The position numbers and the translations under genes were made by a program. This document shows positions 47,950 through 59,299 of a stretch of DNA of 64,000 nt, in pieces (positions within the stretch are counted from its first letter, which is position 1; each line of letters starts with the position of its first letter). Source of the DNA: Hordeum vulgare subsp. vulgare (taxonomy: Eukaryota; Streptophyta; Magnoliopsida; Poales; Poaceae); NCBI RefSeq assembly GCF_904849725.1, contig NC_058518.1, forward strand, positions 418,817,081 through 418,881,080. Reading direction: 5' to 3'. The notes beneath the pieces were generated by a model. It ran no database searches and was not told where the DNA came from. It saw only the letters and a list, made by a program, of their open reading frames with translations.

Positions 47950-48677
47950 GCACACCACACCTCAGTCATCATTATATTTTGCTCTAGGTGTAGGCATGGA
48001 CATAGGGGGAGTGTTGTTCTCTTCATGAACTCTCCCTCCCCCCCCCCCATTATGCATAAATTGATCACGTCTTTCACATTAGCCATTGTTGATGGCACTT
48101 GTGCTTCAAAGACGAGATGTGGTCATGAATCCAAGGATAATTTTCCGCGATGTCATACCATTTGTCTCAAACATTGGTAGCTCCGGCCACCGCCCTCTCT
48201 TCGTGAGAAGATTCGGCTATGTGTTCAAGTTGCGTGCGTGTTATTTTTATCCTCCTTTGGGTTTTCTTGTGCTTTTTCTTCCTCTGGCAAGGTTCAAAGT
48301 GTTTTCATAAAAGGGGGCAAGGTTCAAAGTATTTTTGTCAAAAGGGGCATGGTACTACCGCTCCATGCACGACAGTGAACTTTTACTGCCGCTGGACGAG
48401 CGGTACTTCCGCTTAGCTAGCGGTAGTAAAATTTTACTACCGCTGGCCAAGCGGTACTACCGCGATGACCATGTTACTACCGTGCCGCGAGGGCCACGGG
48501 GGGTTATTTTAGGGCAGGGGCAGTTCTTTCTCCCCCATACCTATTCATCTCCTAGCTCTCTCTTTTTCACTCTCTCTTCTCAAGAAACGCTGCCGGAGGG
48601 ACTCGTCGGATCTACTTCTCCGGCTACTCTCCTCCGATTCCATTTCATGGGATCGTCTCCCTCCTCTCCCTCATGCC
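47950..48677 (+). other. Spacer between pol and the extra gene of element G
   Basis: Includes a GGGGGAGTGTTG purine motif near 48004 (a possible central polypurine tract), a palindrome cluster (48345-48490) and a T/C-rich leader from about 48520 that resembles a plant 5' untranslated region. Confidence 0.55.
48345..48490. repeat. Reiterated palindromes GCGGTAGTA / TACTACCGC
   Basis: Several copies of CTACCGC and GCGGTA in alternating orientation form short hairpins, for example GCGGTAGTAAAATTTTACTA followed by CCGC near 48419-48442. Confidence 0.85.
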
Positions 48678-50576
48678 ATGGACCTCGGTATTGCCCCTCA
48701 TTCCCTTCTCTTTGCCTCGCTTTGTTGAATCTAGGGTTAGGGGCATGTATGTTCGTTCATCGTTTCATGGCACCATCTCTTCATGCTAGGAGGGTTGGGG
48801 AGTACTTGTGTGGTAGATTTTTTGTCTCTGTAGGTTGCAACACATGGGTTTGGTCTCCGGTAGTACCGGATCTGCAATTTCCCTTGTCAGATCTGGCACT
48901 TGTTCGCCCGTGCGGTACTACCGCTCCTCGTGGAGCGGTACTACCCCTGTGGAGTAGTACTACCGCTGCCAGAGCGGTAGTAAATTTTTACAACTGCTTG
49001 AGCAGCGATACTACTGCTGTCAGGGCGGTACTACCGCTGTCAGAGCGGTAGTAAAATTTTACTACCACTGGAACAGCGGTACTACCGTTGTTCCCTTTAT
49101 GCACATGTTATGTCTTTCTAGTTATCCTTGCTCTCAGATTTTCTCGTTTACTTTGGTCTTTGCCTTGACTTCTTTCGTCGTTTTCTTGTGTTTGCGTTGC
49201 GTGTCATAGGTGGTGACTCCAGGAGCTCTAAGCCACCTCGGGATGCCAGTTCCAAGCGACCTCGTTCTTCAGATGCACCCGAGGGATCACAGGCTCCGAA
49301 GCGCAATTTCAAGCGGCCCGCTCAAAAGAACAAGACAAACACTGTCGATTGGGATGGTATGCCACTTGCAGAGTTTCAACTTCGTCGAAAGGTCAACTCC
49401 TATGACAGCGCTAGGGTTCAGTTCCCCGGAGGTGAAATGTTCTGGTCTAAGCAGCAGTGTCTTATTTATGAAGATGTGATCAAGACCAAGAAGAATATAT
49501 ATGTACCGATTCAGTGGATTGACATGGACCATCTGAAGAAGGACCCTGCATACTTTGATGAAGCTCTAGCCATGGTGGAATAGCTTCAGATTGAGGAGGT
49601 CATCACGTTTCATTATGACTTTGATCCTGAGATAGTGGCTCAATTCTTTGTTACTGTCCACTCTCACTCTAATGAGGAGTGCAGTATGTCCTGGATGACC
49701 AATGGGGAGAGGTTGTCTGCCACTTGGAAGGAGTTTATGGATTTGCGGAACGTCCGTGATGAGGGGCTTGAGCACTCACTTGGTTTGCGCCCACACGCTA
49801 GGCCTTTTGCTACAGCTAAGGAGAAGTTGTTGCCTTTCTTTATTACGAAGGAATCCCCATCTCGTGAGGTCTCCCACGTGGTGAACCCATTCCTTGATGT
49901 CATGCACCGTATCTTTCGCAACACTCTTTTTCCGCACTTTGGCAACAAGGACCAGGTGCATTCATACCTGGTGGATATGCTTATGATGTGTCAGAAAGGG
50001 TGGACTCGTTCCTCTGGACCACTTGATGTATCTCGCGTCATGTGGAGTGAGCTTCACTCGGTTGTCTTTCACCATAAGGTCCCAATCTACGTCCCTTATA
50101 TGTTTTAGCTGATCAAGAAGAAGTGGGCGGAGGCCTTCCCAACTATTGAGTTCCATGCTCCTGGGTGGATTCTCCATGATCCTCTTAAGCTGCGACAGAA
50201 GAACATATGGGCCAACACCAGCACTACACCTGCTACTGCCACTGTGGATTTTGATGGGGATGAGGCTGCGGCTGAGGATGAGGCTGTTCCAGAGTCACAT
50301 GTGCCTTCCTCTGTCGAGCCATCTTGGGCCAAGAAGCTCATGGACCGAATGAAGACCTTGTTCTGCATGCAGGCGAAGGGGCAGTACATGACTCATGTTG
50401 CTCAAAAGGAGAGTCGTCAGCGCGACAAACTGATTATGAGAAAGCTCGATGTGCACATCTCCAGTGGGTCTGAGCAAGACATCACTCCTAAGGCTGCTTG
50501 GATGAAAAAGAACAACTTTCAGTGGGTTGGGTATGACAAGGAGTCAGATGAGGAGACAGAAGACGAGACTGATTAG
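48678..50576 (+). pseudogene. Env-position extra gene of element G, spliced, two stops
   Basis: Proposed exon one is 48678-48687 (ATGGACCTCG in a GCCATGG context). A GT-AG intron follows (48688-49209), then exon two (49210-50576). The splice joins in frame and gives an N-terminus MDLGGDSRSSKPPRDASSKR. A basic N-terminal region is followed by a folded domain (AEFQLRRKVNSYDSARVQFP, YVPIQWIDMDHLKKDPAYFD, MTNGERLSATWKEFMDLRNV, EVSHVVNPFLDVMHRIFRNT) and an acidic tail. It resembles the plant 'putative transposon protein' domain found in extra genes of large retroelements. No signal peptide or membrane segment is seen, so an envelope role is unsupported. In-frame TAG at 49581-49583 and 50106-50108 disable it. 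Function unknown. Confidence 0.7.
48905..49090. repeat. Second palindrome cluster, inside the intron of the extra gene
   Basis: At least six GCGGTACTACCGC-like units, several paired as AGCGGTAGTAAAATTTTACT followed by ACC. The cluster lies between the proposed donor and acceptor. Confidence 0.85.
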
Positions 50577-51137
50577 GAGTATGTTGAGGAGTCTGATGGC
50601 TGAGTCCTCTACAGTTCGAGCTACCACCTGTGTCGTAGGTGTCATCTCTGCCTTTTTTGTGTCCCGATGCCAAAAGGGGAGAGAGTGTAGTATTTGCGAG
50701 TTTCCTCATTTTCTATGTTGCTTTATTTGTTGAACTTCCGTTGCTACTTTGGTTGTCTTTACTTTGTGTGTGAGACCAGGAGACGTCGTACTTTATCGTA
50801 TGGTGTGAGACATATGCTATCACTCCTCTATCTTTATTGTCTCATTATTATCCAGCTTATTAGTAGCTTGTGAGCCTAATTATTATGTGCCTTTATCTTC
50901 ATGCTCACATGCTATGCCTTGCTTCCATGCCTAGTGTTTATTCAGTTTGTTGCAAGGATTGCCCTGTTTATAAAATCTAGGGGGTGCTTTTCTTTGGTTG
51001 TGTGCTCGGCAGTCCATATCCCTTTTCTAAAGTATGCACACATCCACGAGGAGCCTGTCTCTAGTTTGTAGATTTTGGGTTTGCATATGCTATTTTTATA
51101 TCCTTTAGTGCAAATCCTGTATTGTCATCAATCCACC
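50577..51137 (+). other. 3' untranslated region of element G
   Basis: No gene seen. Ends with ATTGATGACAATACA-type sequence shared with the LTR start, common in this lineage. Confidence 0.6.
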
Positions 51138-51150
51138 AAAAAGGGGAGAT
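51138..51150 (+). other. Polypurine tract of element G
   Basis: AAAAAGGGGAGAT directly before the 3' LTR. Confidence 0.85.
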
Positions 51151-51464
51151 TGTTAGGGCATATTTCTCTCTAAGTGGTTTTGGTGATTGATGACAATGCA
51201 TGTGCGGACAAATCGTGTGCATTGCGAATTTCAGATAATTCATGACTAGGCACAAGATGATTTGGTGCCCCTTGGATTCTTTCGAATACGGTTGCTTTCT
51301 ACGTTTCTCTTTCGTGGATTTGAGTCATAGGAAAGTCGTACTATTAAGAGGGGGTTCGCTTCGAAAAGGTTTGGGTGGGATCAACACGTACACATTTCTA
51401 TTGCACCACCTTTCCCTTGCTTCAAATGGAGCTCCAACCATGTTTTCCATGTATGTGCAAAAGG

Positions 51465-51690
51465 GCCAGCGGTAGTACCGTCGTTGGGGGTAGTAGTTTT
51501 TTACTACCGCTCCGTGGGCGGTAGTACCGCTCTTTGGGCGGTAGTAGTTTTTTACTACCCCTCCGTCGGACTTTTTCCGCATCCTTTTGCCTCTGCAGTG
51601 TTAGTCACGGTAGTATTTTCTTACTATCGTGGTTGGTGAGCTGTCGTGCGGTAGTACCGCTCCTAGGAGCGGTAGTACCGCTTGGCTAGT
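51465..51690. repeat. Palindrome cluster in the 3' LTR of element G
   Basis: GCGGTAGTACCGC and GGTAGTAGTTTTTTACTACC-type hairpins occur about eight times, the same motif as in the leader and intron of the extra gene. The cluster lies upstream of the LTR TATA. Confidence 0.88.
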
Positions 51691-51709
51691 GCAGTAGGTG
51701 GGTGGGGGG

Positions 51710-53255
51710 TGATACGTCTCCAACGTATCTATAATTTTTGATGGTTTCATGCTATTATCTTGTCGAACTTTGGAAGTTTTGCATGCCTTTTATTTATTTT
51801 TGGGGACTAACTTATTAACTCAGTGCCAAGTGCCAGTTCCTATTTTTCCATGTTTTTGACCCCTTCCAGAGGAGATTTTGAAACGGAGTCCAAACGGAAG
51901 AAAATCCCCGAAAAGATTTTTTCTGGAACGGAAGAAGATCGGGGAGCTTGGGAGCCAAGGCAGGGGAGCCCAGGGGCCCCACAAGGCCCCACCCCGCGGC
52001 CAGGGGGAGGCCGCGCCATCCTGGCTTGAGGCCCCCCTGAACATCCCCTGACCTAGGGGTTGCGCCTATATATTCCCTAAAAATCCCAAAAAAATCAGGA
52101 GATCATCGAAAGTACTTTTCCGCCGCCGCAAGCTCCTGTCTCCGCAAGATCCCATCTGGGGCACATTCTGGTGCCCTGCCGGAGGGGGGATTCGGACACG
52201 GAGGCTTCTTCATCAACACCATGACCTTTCCGCTGATGCGTGAGTAGTTCACCACAGACCTTCGGGTCCATAGCTAGTAACTATATGGCTTCTTCTCTCT
52301 CTTGGATCTTCAATACAAAGTTCTCCATGATCTTCATGGAGATTTATCCGATGTAATCTTCTTTTGCAGTGTGTTTGTCGAGATCCGATGAATTGTGGGT
52401 TTATGATCAGATTATCAATGAATCTTATTTGAGTTTCTTCTGATCTCTCTTATGCATGATTTCATATCCTTGTAATTCTCTTCGAGTTGTGGGTTTTGTC
52501 TGGCCAACTAGATCTATGATTCTTGCAATGGGAGAAGTGCTTGGTTTTGGGTTCATACTGTGCGGTGACCTCACCCAGTGACAGAAGGGGTAGCGAGGCA
52601 CGCATCGTGTTGTTGCCATCAAGGGTAAAAAGATGGGGTTTTCATCATTGGTTTGAGATTATCCCTCTACATCATGTCATCTTGCTTAAGGCGTTACTCT
52701 GTTCGTCATGAACTCAATACACTAGATGCATGCTGGATAGCGGTCGATGTGTGGAGTAATAGTAGTAGATGCAGAAAGTATCGGTCTACTTGTCTCGGAC
52801 GTGATGCCTATATGTATGATCATTGCCTTAGATATCGTCATGACTTTGCGCGGTTCTATCAATTGATCGAGAGTAATTTGTTCACCCACCGTAATACTTG
52901 CTATTTTGAGAGAAGCCTCTAGTGAACACTATGGCCCCCAGGATCTACTCCACACCATATTTTTAGCCTTACACTTTTTACTTCGTTGCACTTTTCGCCT
53001 TCAAATCTCACTTTGCAAACAATCTTGAAGGGATTGACAACCCCTTTGAAGCGTTGGGTGCAAGCTTGTTTGTGTTTGCGCAGGTACTCTGGACTTGACG
53101 AGACCCTCCTTCTGGATCGATACCTTGGTTCTCAAACTAAGGGAAATACTTACTGCTCCTGTGCTGCATCACCCTTTCCTCTTCAAGGGAAAACCAACGC
53201 AAGCCCAGCCTCAGTCAACGTGTCAATTTCTGGTGCTGTTGTCTGTGGGATAGCA
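51710..53255 (+). repeat. Solo LTR of the element C family
   Basis: Starts TGATACGTCTCCAACG and ends GATAGCA, 1546 bp, matching the 32737-34283 LTR in length and layout, including hairpin and TATA (CTATATATTC at 52066-52075). Flanks are GGGGG (51705-51709) and AGGGG (53256-53260), a target duplication with one change. No internal region follows; LTR sequence of element G resumes at once. It formed by recombination between two LTRs. Confidence 0.8.
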
Positions 53256-54026
53256 AGGGGTAACGGTTGGATTGTTCCCCCCACTATATAAAGGTGTCGT
53301 ATTCCCTGAGAAGGTCACATCTTACCTCCCCAAGCTCCATTGTTGCTCCAAAGCTCATTCTTGCCCTATCTCTCTCCCTATCCAATCAAATTCGTTGATT
53401 TCCTAGGGATTGGTTGAGAAGGCCTTGATCTACACTTCCACCAAGGGAAATATGATTCCCCCCACTAATCCCTTGCGGATCTTGTTACTCTTGGGTGTTT
53501 GAGCACCCTAGACGGTTGAGGTCACCTTGGAGCCACATTCCATTGTGGTGAAGCTTCCTAGTCTTGTTGGGAGCCTCCAAGCTTTGTGTGGAGATAGCCC
53601 CAACCTTGTTTGTAAAGGTCTGGTCGCTGCCTTCAAGGGCACCAATAGTGGAATCACGAAATCTTGCATTGTGTGAGGGTGTGAGGGGAATACGGTGGCC
53701 CTAGTGGCTTTGTGGGGAGTATTGTGCCTCCACACTGCTCCAACGGAGACGTACTTCCTGTCAAAAGGAAGGAACTTCGGTAACACATCCTCGTCTCCAC
53801 CAGTTCCACTTGCGGTTATCTCTTACCTTTACTTTATACTTAGTATTGTTGTGGTGTATTCCTTGCTTGCACTTGTTGTCCTTGTTGTTAGCATCATATA
53901 GGTTGCTCACCTAGTTGTTCATATAGAGAACCTTTTCTTGCTAACCCTAATTTTTTAAGACAAGCTAAAAATCGGTAGTTTCCTATTCACCCCCCCCCCC
54001 TCTAGTCAACCATATCGATCCTTTCA

Positions 54027-54735
54027 TCACGGTTTCTCAAAAGGCTTATGTCCTTGATGCAACTCTTCATATAGAGAACATCTTGCAATCGCGGCTGGAA
54101 GACTACTTAGTAGTTCAATGTGCAATTTTGTATGGCTTAGAACCGGGACTTCAAAGACGTTTTGAACGTCATGGAGCATATGAGATGTTCCAGGAATTGA
54201 AGTTTATCTTTGAAAAGAACGCCCGGATCGAGAGGTATGAGACCTCCTATAAGTTCTATGGTTTCAAGATAGAGGAGAACGGGTCTATCAGTGAGCACAT
54301 ACTCAAAATGTCTGGGTATTCCAACCGTCTAGCTGAGTTGGGAATTGTTCTCCCACCAGAGGCAATCACTGACAGAGTTCGTCAAGCACTTCCACCTACC
54401 TATAAAGGCTTTCTGTTGAACTACAACATGCAAGGAATCAATAAATCAGTCGTCGAGCTGTTTGCGATGCTGAAAGTCGCTGAGTCGGAAATCTAGAAAG
54501 AACATCAAGCATTGATGGTCAATAAAACCACTAGTTTCAAGAAGAACGATGAGGGCAAGAAGGATAACTCCAAGAAGAGTGGAAAAGCAGTTGCCCCACC
54601 CACAAAGATACCCAAGGCTGGACCCAAGCCGGACAATGAGTGCTTTCATTGCAAGGGGACTGGTCACTGGAAGCGAAACTGCCCGAAGTATCTGGCCGAC
54701 AAGAAGGCGCCAACACCAAACAAGGTATATTTGAT
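54027..54735 (+). pseudogene. Element H gag with zinc knuckle
   Basis: Reads through GAYEMFQELKFIFEKNARIE, ISEHILKMSGYSNRLAELGI and GFLLNYNMQGINKSVVELFA (copia gag helical domain), a TAG at 54494-54496, then a basic segment. A CCHC zinc knuckle CFHCKGTGHWKRNCPKYL follows (Cys/His codons 54641-54682), spacing C-X2-C-X4-H-X4-C intact. The start lies beyond the insertion of G. Confidence 0.88.
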
Positions 54736-56040
54736 ATACATGTTATTGATGTGTACCTCACCAACTCTCATTGTAGTTCTTGGGTATTTGATACCGGTAC
54801 GGTTGCTCACATTTGCAACTCAAAACAGGAACTACGGAATAGATGGAAGTTGGCGAAGGACGAAGTGACGATGCGCGTGGGAAATGGTTCCAAGGTTGAT
54901 GTGATCGCCGTCGGCACACTCTCACTTCAATTACCATCGGGATTAGTGATGAACCTGAATAATTTTTATTTAGTGCATGCGTTAAGCATGAACATTATAT
55001 CTGGATCTTGTTTATTGCGAGACAGTTACTCATTTAAATCAGAGAATAATGGTTGTTCTATTTATATGAGTAATATCTTTTATGCTTATGCACCGAATGT
55101 GAGGGGTTTATTCTTACTGAATCTCGATAGTGATGACACACATGTTCATAAAATTGATGCCAAAAGATGTAGAGTTGATAATGATAGCACCACTTTCATG
55201 TGGCACTGCCGCTTAGGTCATATTGGTATAAAACACATGAAGAAACTCCATGTTGATGGACTTTTGGAGTCACTTGATTTTGAATCACTTGACACATGTG
55301 AACCTTGCCTCATGGCCAAGATGACTAAGACTCCGTTCTCCGGAACAATGGAGCGCCCAAGTAACTTATTGGAGATCATACATACTGATGTGTGCGGACC
55401 AATGAGCATAGAGGCGTGCGGTGGTTATCGTTATTTTCTCACCTTCACGGATGACTTGAGTACATATGGATATATTTACTTGATGAAACACAAGTCTGAA
55501 ACGTTTGAAAAGTTCAAGCAATTTCAGACTGAAGTTGAGAATCATCGTAACAAGAAGATCAAATTCCCTCGATATGATCGAGGAGGAGAATATCTGAGTT
55601 ATGATTTTGGCACTCACTTAAGACAATGTGGAAATTTTTCACCGTTGATGCCGCGTGGAACACCACAGCGTAATGATGTGTCCGAATGTCATAATCGTAC
55701 TTTATTAGATATGGTGCGTTCTATGATGTCTCTTACCGATTTGTCATTATCATTTTGGGGTTATGCATTAGAGACAACTGCATTCACTTTAAGTAGGCAC
55801 CATCAAAATCCGTTGAGACGACACCATATGAACTGTGGTTTGGCTAGAAACCAAAGTTTTCGTTTCTTAAAGTTTGGGGATGCGATGCTTATGTCAAAAC
55901 ACTTCAGACTGAAAAGCTGGAACCCAAAGCGGAAAAATGTGTATTCATAGGATACCCAAAAGAGACAGTTGGGTATACCTTCTATCCCAGATCCAAAGGC
56001 AAAGTGTTTGTCGCTAAAAATGGAACTTCTCTTGAGAAAT
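54736..56040 (+). pseudogene. Element H protease and integrase
   Basis: A frame change near 54720 leads to the protease site WVFDTGTVAHIC (Asp codon 54790-54792), the pre-integrase zinc region WHCRLGHIGIKHMKKLH with DTCEPC, and the integrase core: IIHTDVCGPMS with the first Asp, KFPRYDRGGEYLSYDF with the second, and NDVSECHNRTLLD with Glu. Usual wording has SDRGGEY and NGVSERRNR, so there are several substitutions. A frameshift near 55795 breaks the C-terminus; after it come CIFIGYP-type sequence and a TAG near 56040. Confidence 0.88.
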
Positions 56041-57356
56041 AGTTTCTCTCAAAAGAATTGAGTGGGAGGAAGATAGAACTTGATGAGGTTATAGAACCTT
56101 TACTTCAACCAGAGAATAGCGCAGCTCAGGAAGATGTTTCTATGGAGCCTACATCAGTGGAAGAGGAAGCTGATGATGATGATCGTGTAGCTTCAGATCA
56201 AGTTGCTATCGAACCTCGTAGGTCGACAAGGGCACGTACTGCTCCTGAGTAGTACGGTAACCCTGTCTTGTCAGTCATGTTGTTAGACAATGATGAACCT
56301 ACGAGATATGGAGAAGCGATAGTGGGCCCCGATTCCAACAAATGGTTAGAGGCCATGAATTCCAAGATAGGATCCATGTATAAAAAAAAGTTCGGAATTT
56401 GGAAGTATTACCTGAAGGGCGAAAGGCCATTCAGAATAAATGGATCTTTAAGAAGAAGACGGATGTGAACGGTAATATTACCATCTATAAATCTCAACTT
56501 GTGGCAAAAGGGTTTTCATAAGTTCAAGGAGTTGACTATGATGAGACTTTCGCACACGTAGCGATGCTTAAGTCCGTCAGAAACATGTTAGCAATAGCTG
56601 CATTTTTCTATTATGAAATTTGGCAGATGGATATCAAAACAGCGTTCCTTAACGGTTTCCATAAGGAAGAGTTGTGTATGATGCAACCGGAAGGTTATGT
56701 GGATCCATAGAATGCTGACAAAGTATGCAAGCTCTAACGATCCATTTATGGACTCGTGCAAGCATCTCGGAGTTGGAATCATCATTTTGATCACGTGATC
56801 AAGGCGTTTGGGTTTATACGAGTTTATGGAGAAGCTTGTATTTACAAGAAAGTGAGTCGAAGCTTTATAGCATTTCTAATATTATATGTGGATGACATAT
56901 TCCTGATTGGAAAAAATATAGACCTTTTGGGAAGGGTAAAGGATTATTTGAATAGGAGTTTTTCAATGAAGGACCTAGGAGAAGCTGCGTACATATTAGG
57001 CATCAAGATCTATAGAGATAGAGCAAGACGCCTAATAGGACTTTCACAGAGCACATACCTTGAAAAAGTTTTGAAGAAGTTCAAAATGGAACAGTCCAAG
57101 AAAGGGTTCTTACGTGTGATACAAGGTGTGAAGTTGAGTAAGACTCAATGCCCAGTAACTGTAGAAGATAGAGAAAAGATGAGTGTCGTCCCCTATGCTT
57201 CAGCCATAGGCTCTATCATGTATGCAATGTTCTGAACAAGACCTGATGTCAGCCTTGCCACAAGTATGGTGGGAAGGTTTCAAAGTCATCCAGGAATGGA
57301 ACACTGGACAGCGGTCAAGAATATTCTGAAGTACACGAAAAGGACTAAGGAAAGGT
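56041..57356 (+). pseudogene. Element H reverse transcriptase and start of RNase H
   Basis: Reads through a linker (ELDEVIEPLLQPENSAAQED), a TAG where relatives have Trp (near 56250), LLDNDEP, frame breaks around 56370-56520, GVDYDETFAHVAMLKSV, QMDIKTAFLNGF, a TAG near 56708, a stop near 56737, IYGLVQASRSWNHHFDHVI, active site YVDD (56885-56896), SMKDLGEAAYILGIKIYRD and PYASAIGSIMYAMF, a TGA near 57234, and HWTAVKNILKYTKRTK, where element I begins. At least six lesions. Confidence 0.88.
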
Positions 57357-58773
57357 TGAAAGTGCGTTATATCGACTAGAGGGGGGGTGAATAGGAGATT
57401 TTTAGAATTACATCACTGAGGAAATTCCTTTTGAGGAAATTCCTCACCGATGACTAACTTACAGCGGAAACAGTTAAGGATTAGACGTGCAAAAGTTCAC
57501 AACAGCGGTATTACAGAGTGAAGATTGTGAAAACAGATTGCACAGCAAGCAAGCACGCAGAATACAGATGATGATTAACTATTGTGAAGAATTTGGGGTT
57601 GAGGAAATTCGGAGAAAGTCTTCAGCAAATTCTTCAAACAGTCACTGTGAAAGTCATCAACACATAATACAGAGAAAGTAAAGAGTTGAGGAATTAGAAC
57701 CCGATTCTTGGTGAAGACTGTTGTTGATGACCCAGTTCCAACTGCTGTGACAGTCGTACATCTGGTTTGGAGCGGCTTGGTATTGAAACCAAAGGACACC
57801 CAGTCCCGGGACACACAGTCCCTACCGTATTCTCCTTGAGCTAAGGACACACAGTCCTCGCCCAACACTCGTGGTAAGTCTTCAGGGCAGACTTCCAAAC
57901 CCTCACAAACTCGGTCACCCGGCAATCCACAATTGACTGCTGGATTGCTCTAGACCATGACGCCTAACCGTCTGGAGGATGCACAGTCCTCAACGGTAAA
58001 AGGCTTCAGTCCCACACAGGAACAACTTCTTCAGTGATGCTCAATCACTAGGTTTGGTTTGTGGTTTCGGTGGGTGGTGTATTTCCTCACTGATGATTTA
58101 CTCTCGAAGGCTCTGAGGAATTTGGGTTGCTCTTATGACAAGTGCCAGTTTCGAACGGAGCAGCCAACCAGCTAGTGGTTGTGGGGGGGCGGCTATTTAT
58201 AGCCTGGGAGCATCCCGACATGATTTGACATTAATGCCCTTAAATAATATGACCGTTGGAGTGGATAAGACCAGTGACTTGGCGTGGTTATCGAAACGGT
58301 CGGGACCCTCAACTATGAGAGTCCTCATGTCACTCATATTCCTCACTTGAGGCTTTTGGTAGGATTTGGCTTGGGTTGAGCATCATGAGGAAATTCATTC
58401 CATAGCGTTACTTTGACCCCCTTTAACAGTACGGTGTTCCTATTCATCAAATGCGAAGAAAGTAAAACAGAAAACGTAAATCTTCACGCTTCAATTTCTT
58501 CAAAATGATTTTCTTCAGGAACCACCGATCTTCTCAATATCAATATCTTCATGAGGAATATCAATTTCATCGCAGATTCCTCGTGATTCATTTCTTCAGC
58601 TTCAGACCAATTTCTTCAACTGAAGACATATATTTTTAGGGGTCGATATTCTTCAAATATCTCAAACTCCTCAATGACTTATAGATCCTGTATACACTCA
58701 TCAACACATTAGATACTTAACCTATAAGTCTTCAAACCACCAAAATCACTAAGGGGCACTAGATGCACTTACA
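57357..58773 (-). repeat. 3' LTR of element I
   Basis: 1417 bp; on the minus strand starts TGTAAGTGCATCTAGTGC and ends TAACGCACTTTCA. TATA element CTATAAATAG (minus strand, 58193-58202) within GGCTATAAATAGCC. A poly-C and CTCTAGTCGAT phrase lies near the end. Rich in ACACAGTCC and GAGGAATT-type short repeats. Confidence 0.87.
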
Positions 58774-58792
58774 ATCTCCCCCTTTTTGGTGG
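58774..58792 (-). other. Polypurine tract of element I
   Basis: The minus strand reads CCACCAAAAAGGGGGAGAT directly before the LTR. Confidence 0.85.
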
Positions 58793-59299
58793 TTGATGAC
58801 AACTAGGTTAAGTCTTCAACAGGGAATAAAAATGTGAAGTGTAAATACTCAATTTGAGGAATTTGAAGACAAGATTCACAGAGACTCCCCCTGAAGATGT
58901 GCATACCTTGAGGATTTTGCTTTTATAGCATATGCACATTGATGATTTATATCATGGAGATCTCCCCCTGAATCTTGTAAATCATGCATACATATAACAT
59001 ATCATATGAAGAAAATGAAGATGCATGATGGCAAATGGTATCTGACGAATTCGAGCATGCGTGCATTAAAACTTGAGGAATAAGCATGCGAAGAAAAACG
59101 TTCAAAAGCGTCAGAGTACCATCGGGCTTAAGTTACAACTCATTACATAAAAACTTCAGAAGAGCCAAGAGTTTGTAACTTAATTATAGTTCATAGGCCC
59201 CAAAAATAAATCCCGTTTGATGACTAACTCTCAAGTTTCTCCCCCTTTGTCATCAAGTGACAAAAAGGGACAAACTGAGGACTAACGCCCGTGAAGACT
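58793..59299 (-). other. 3' untranslated region of element I
   Basis: About 500 bp with further AGGGGGAGA motifs on the minus strand (near 58882, 58962 and 59238). No coding frame. Confidence 0.6.

Larger units (their letters stand above)
46344..54026 (+). mobile_element. Element G: SIRE/Maximus-type Ty1/copia retrotransposon, 5' part outside window
   Basis: The visible order is RT-RNase H, a long spacer, an env-position extra gene, a polypurine tract and the 3' LTR. The pol wording and an extra gene after pol define the SIRE lineage. Element B sits in front, between the integrase-RT linker and RT. A C-family solo LTR interrupts the 3' LTR. The right border at 54026 abuts element H sequence. 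Confidence 0.88.
51151..54026 (+). repeat. 3' LTR of element G, split by a solo LTR
   Basis: Starts TGTTAGGGCATATTTC and ends TCGATCCTTTCA. Removing the insertion 51710-53255 leaves about 1.33 kb. A TATA-like CTATATAAAGG lies near 53283. The poly-C and CTCTAGTC phrase near the end is shared with the LTR of element I. Confidence 0.82.
54027..57356 (+). mobile_element. Element H: decayed Angela-like Ty1/copia internal region
   Basis: The visible part runs from mid-gag to mid-RNase H in normal order and is cut by G on the left and I on the right. No LTR of H is in the window. It is the outermost layer of the stack and one of the most damaged, as expected for the oldest element. Confidence 0.88.

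Noticed and set aside
32737..53255. The LTRs at 32737-34283 and 51710-53255 as the two ends of one element
   Set aside because: They lie in different host elements (E and G), are visibly divergent, and the second has its own flanking duplication.
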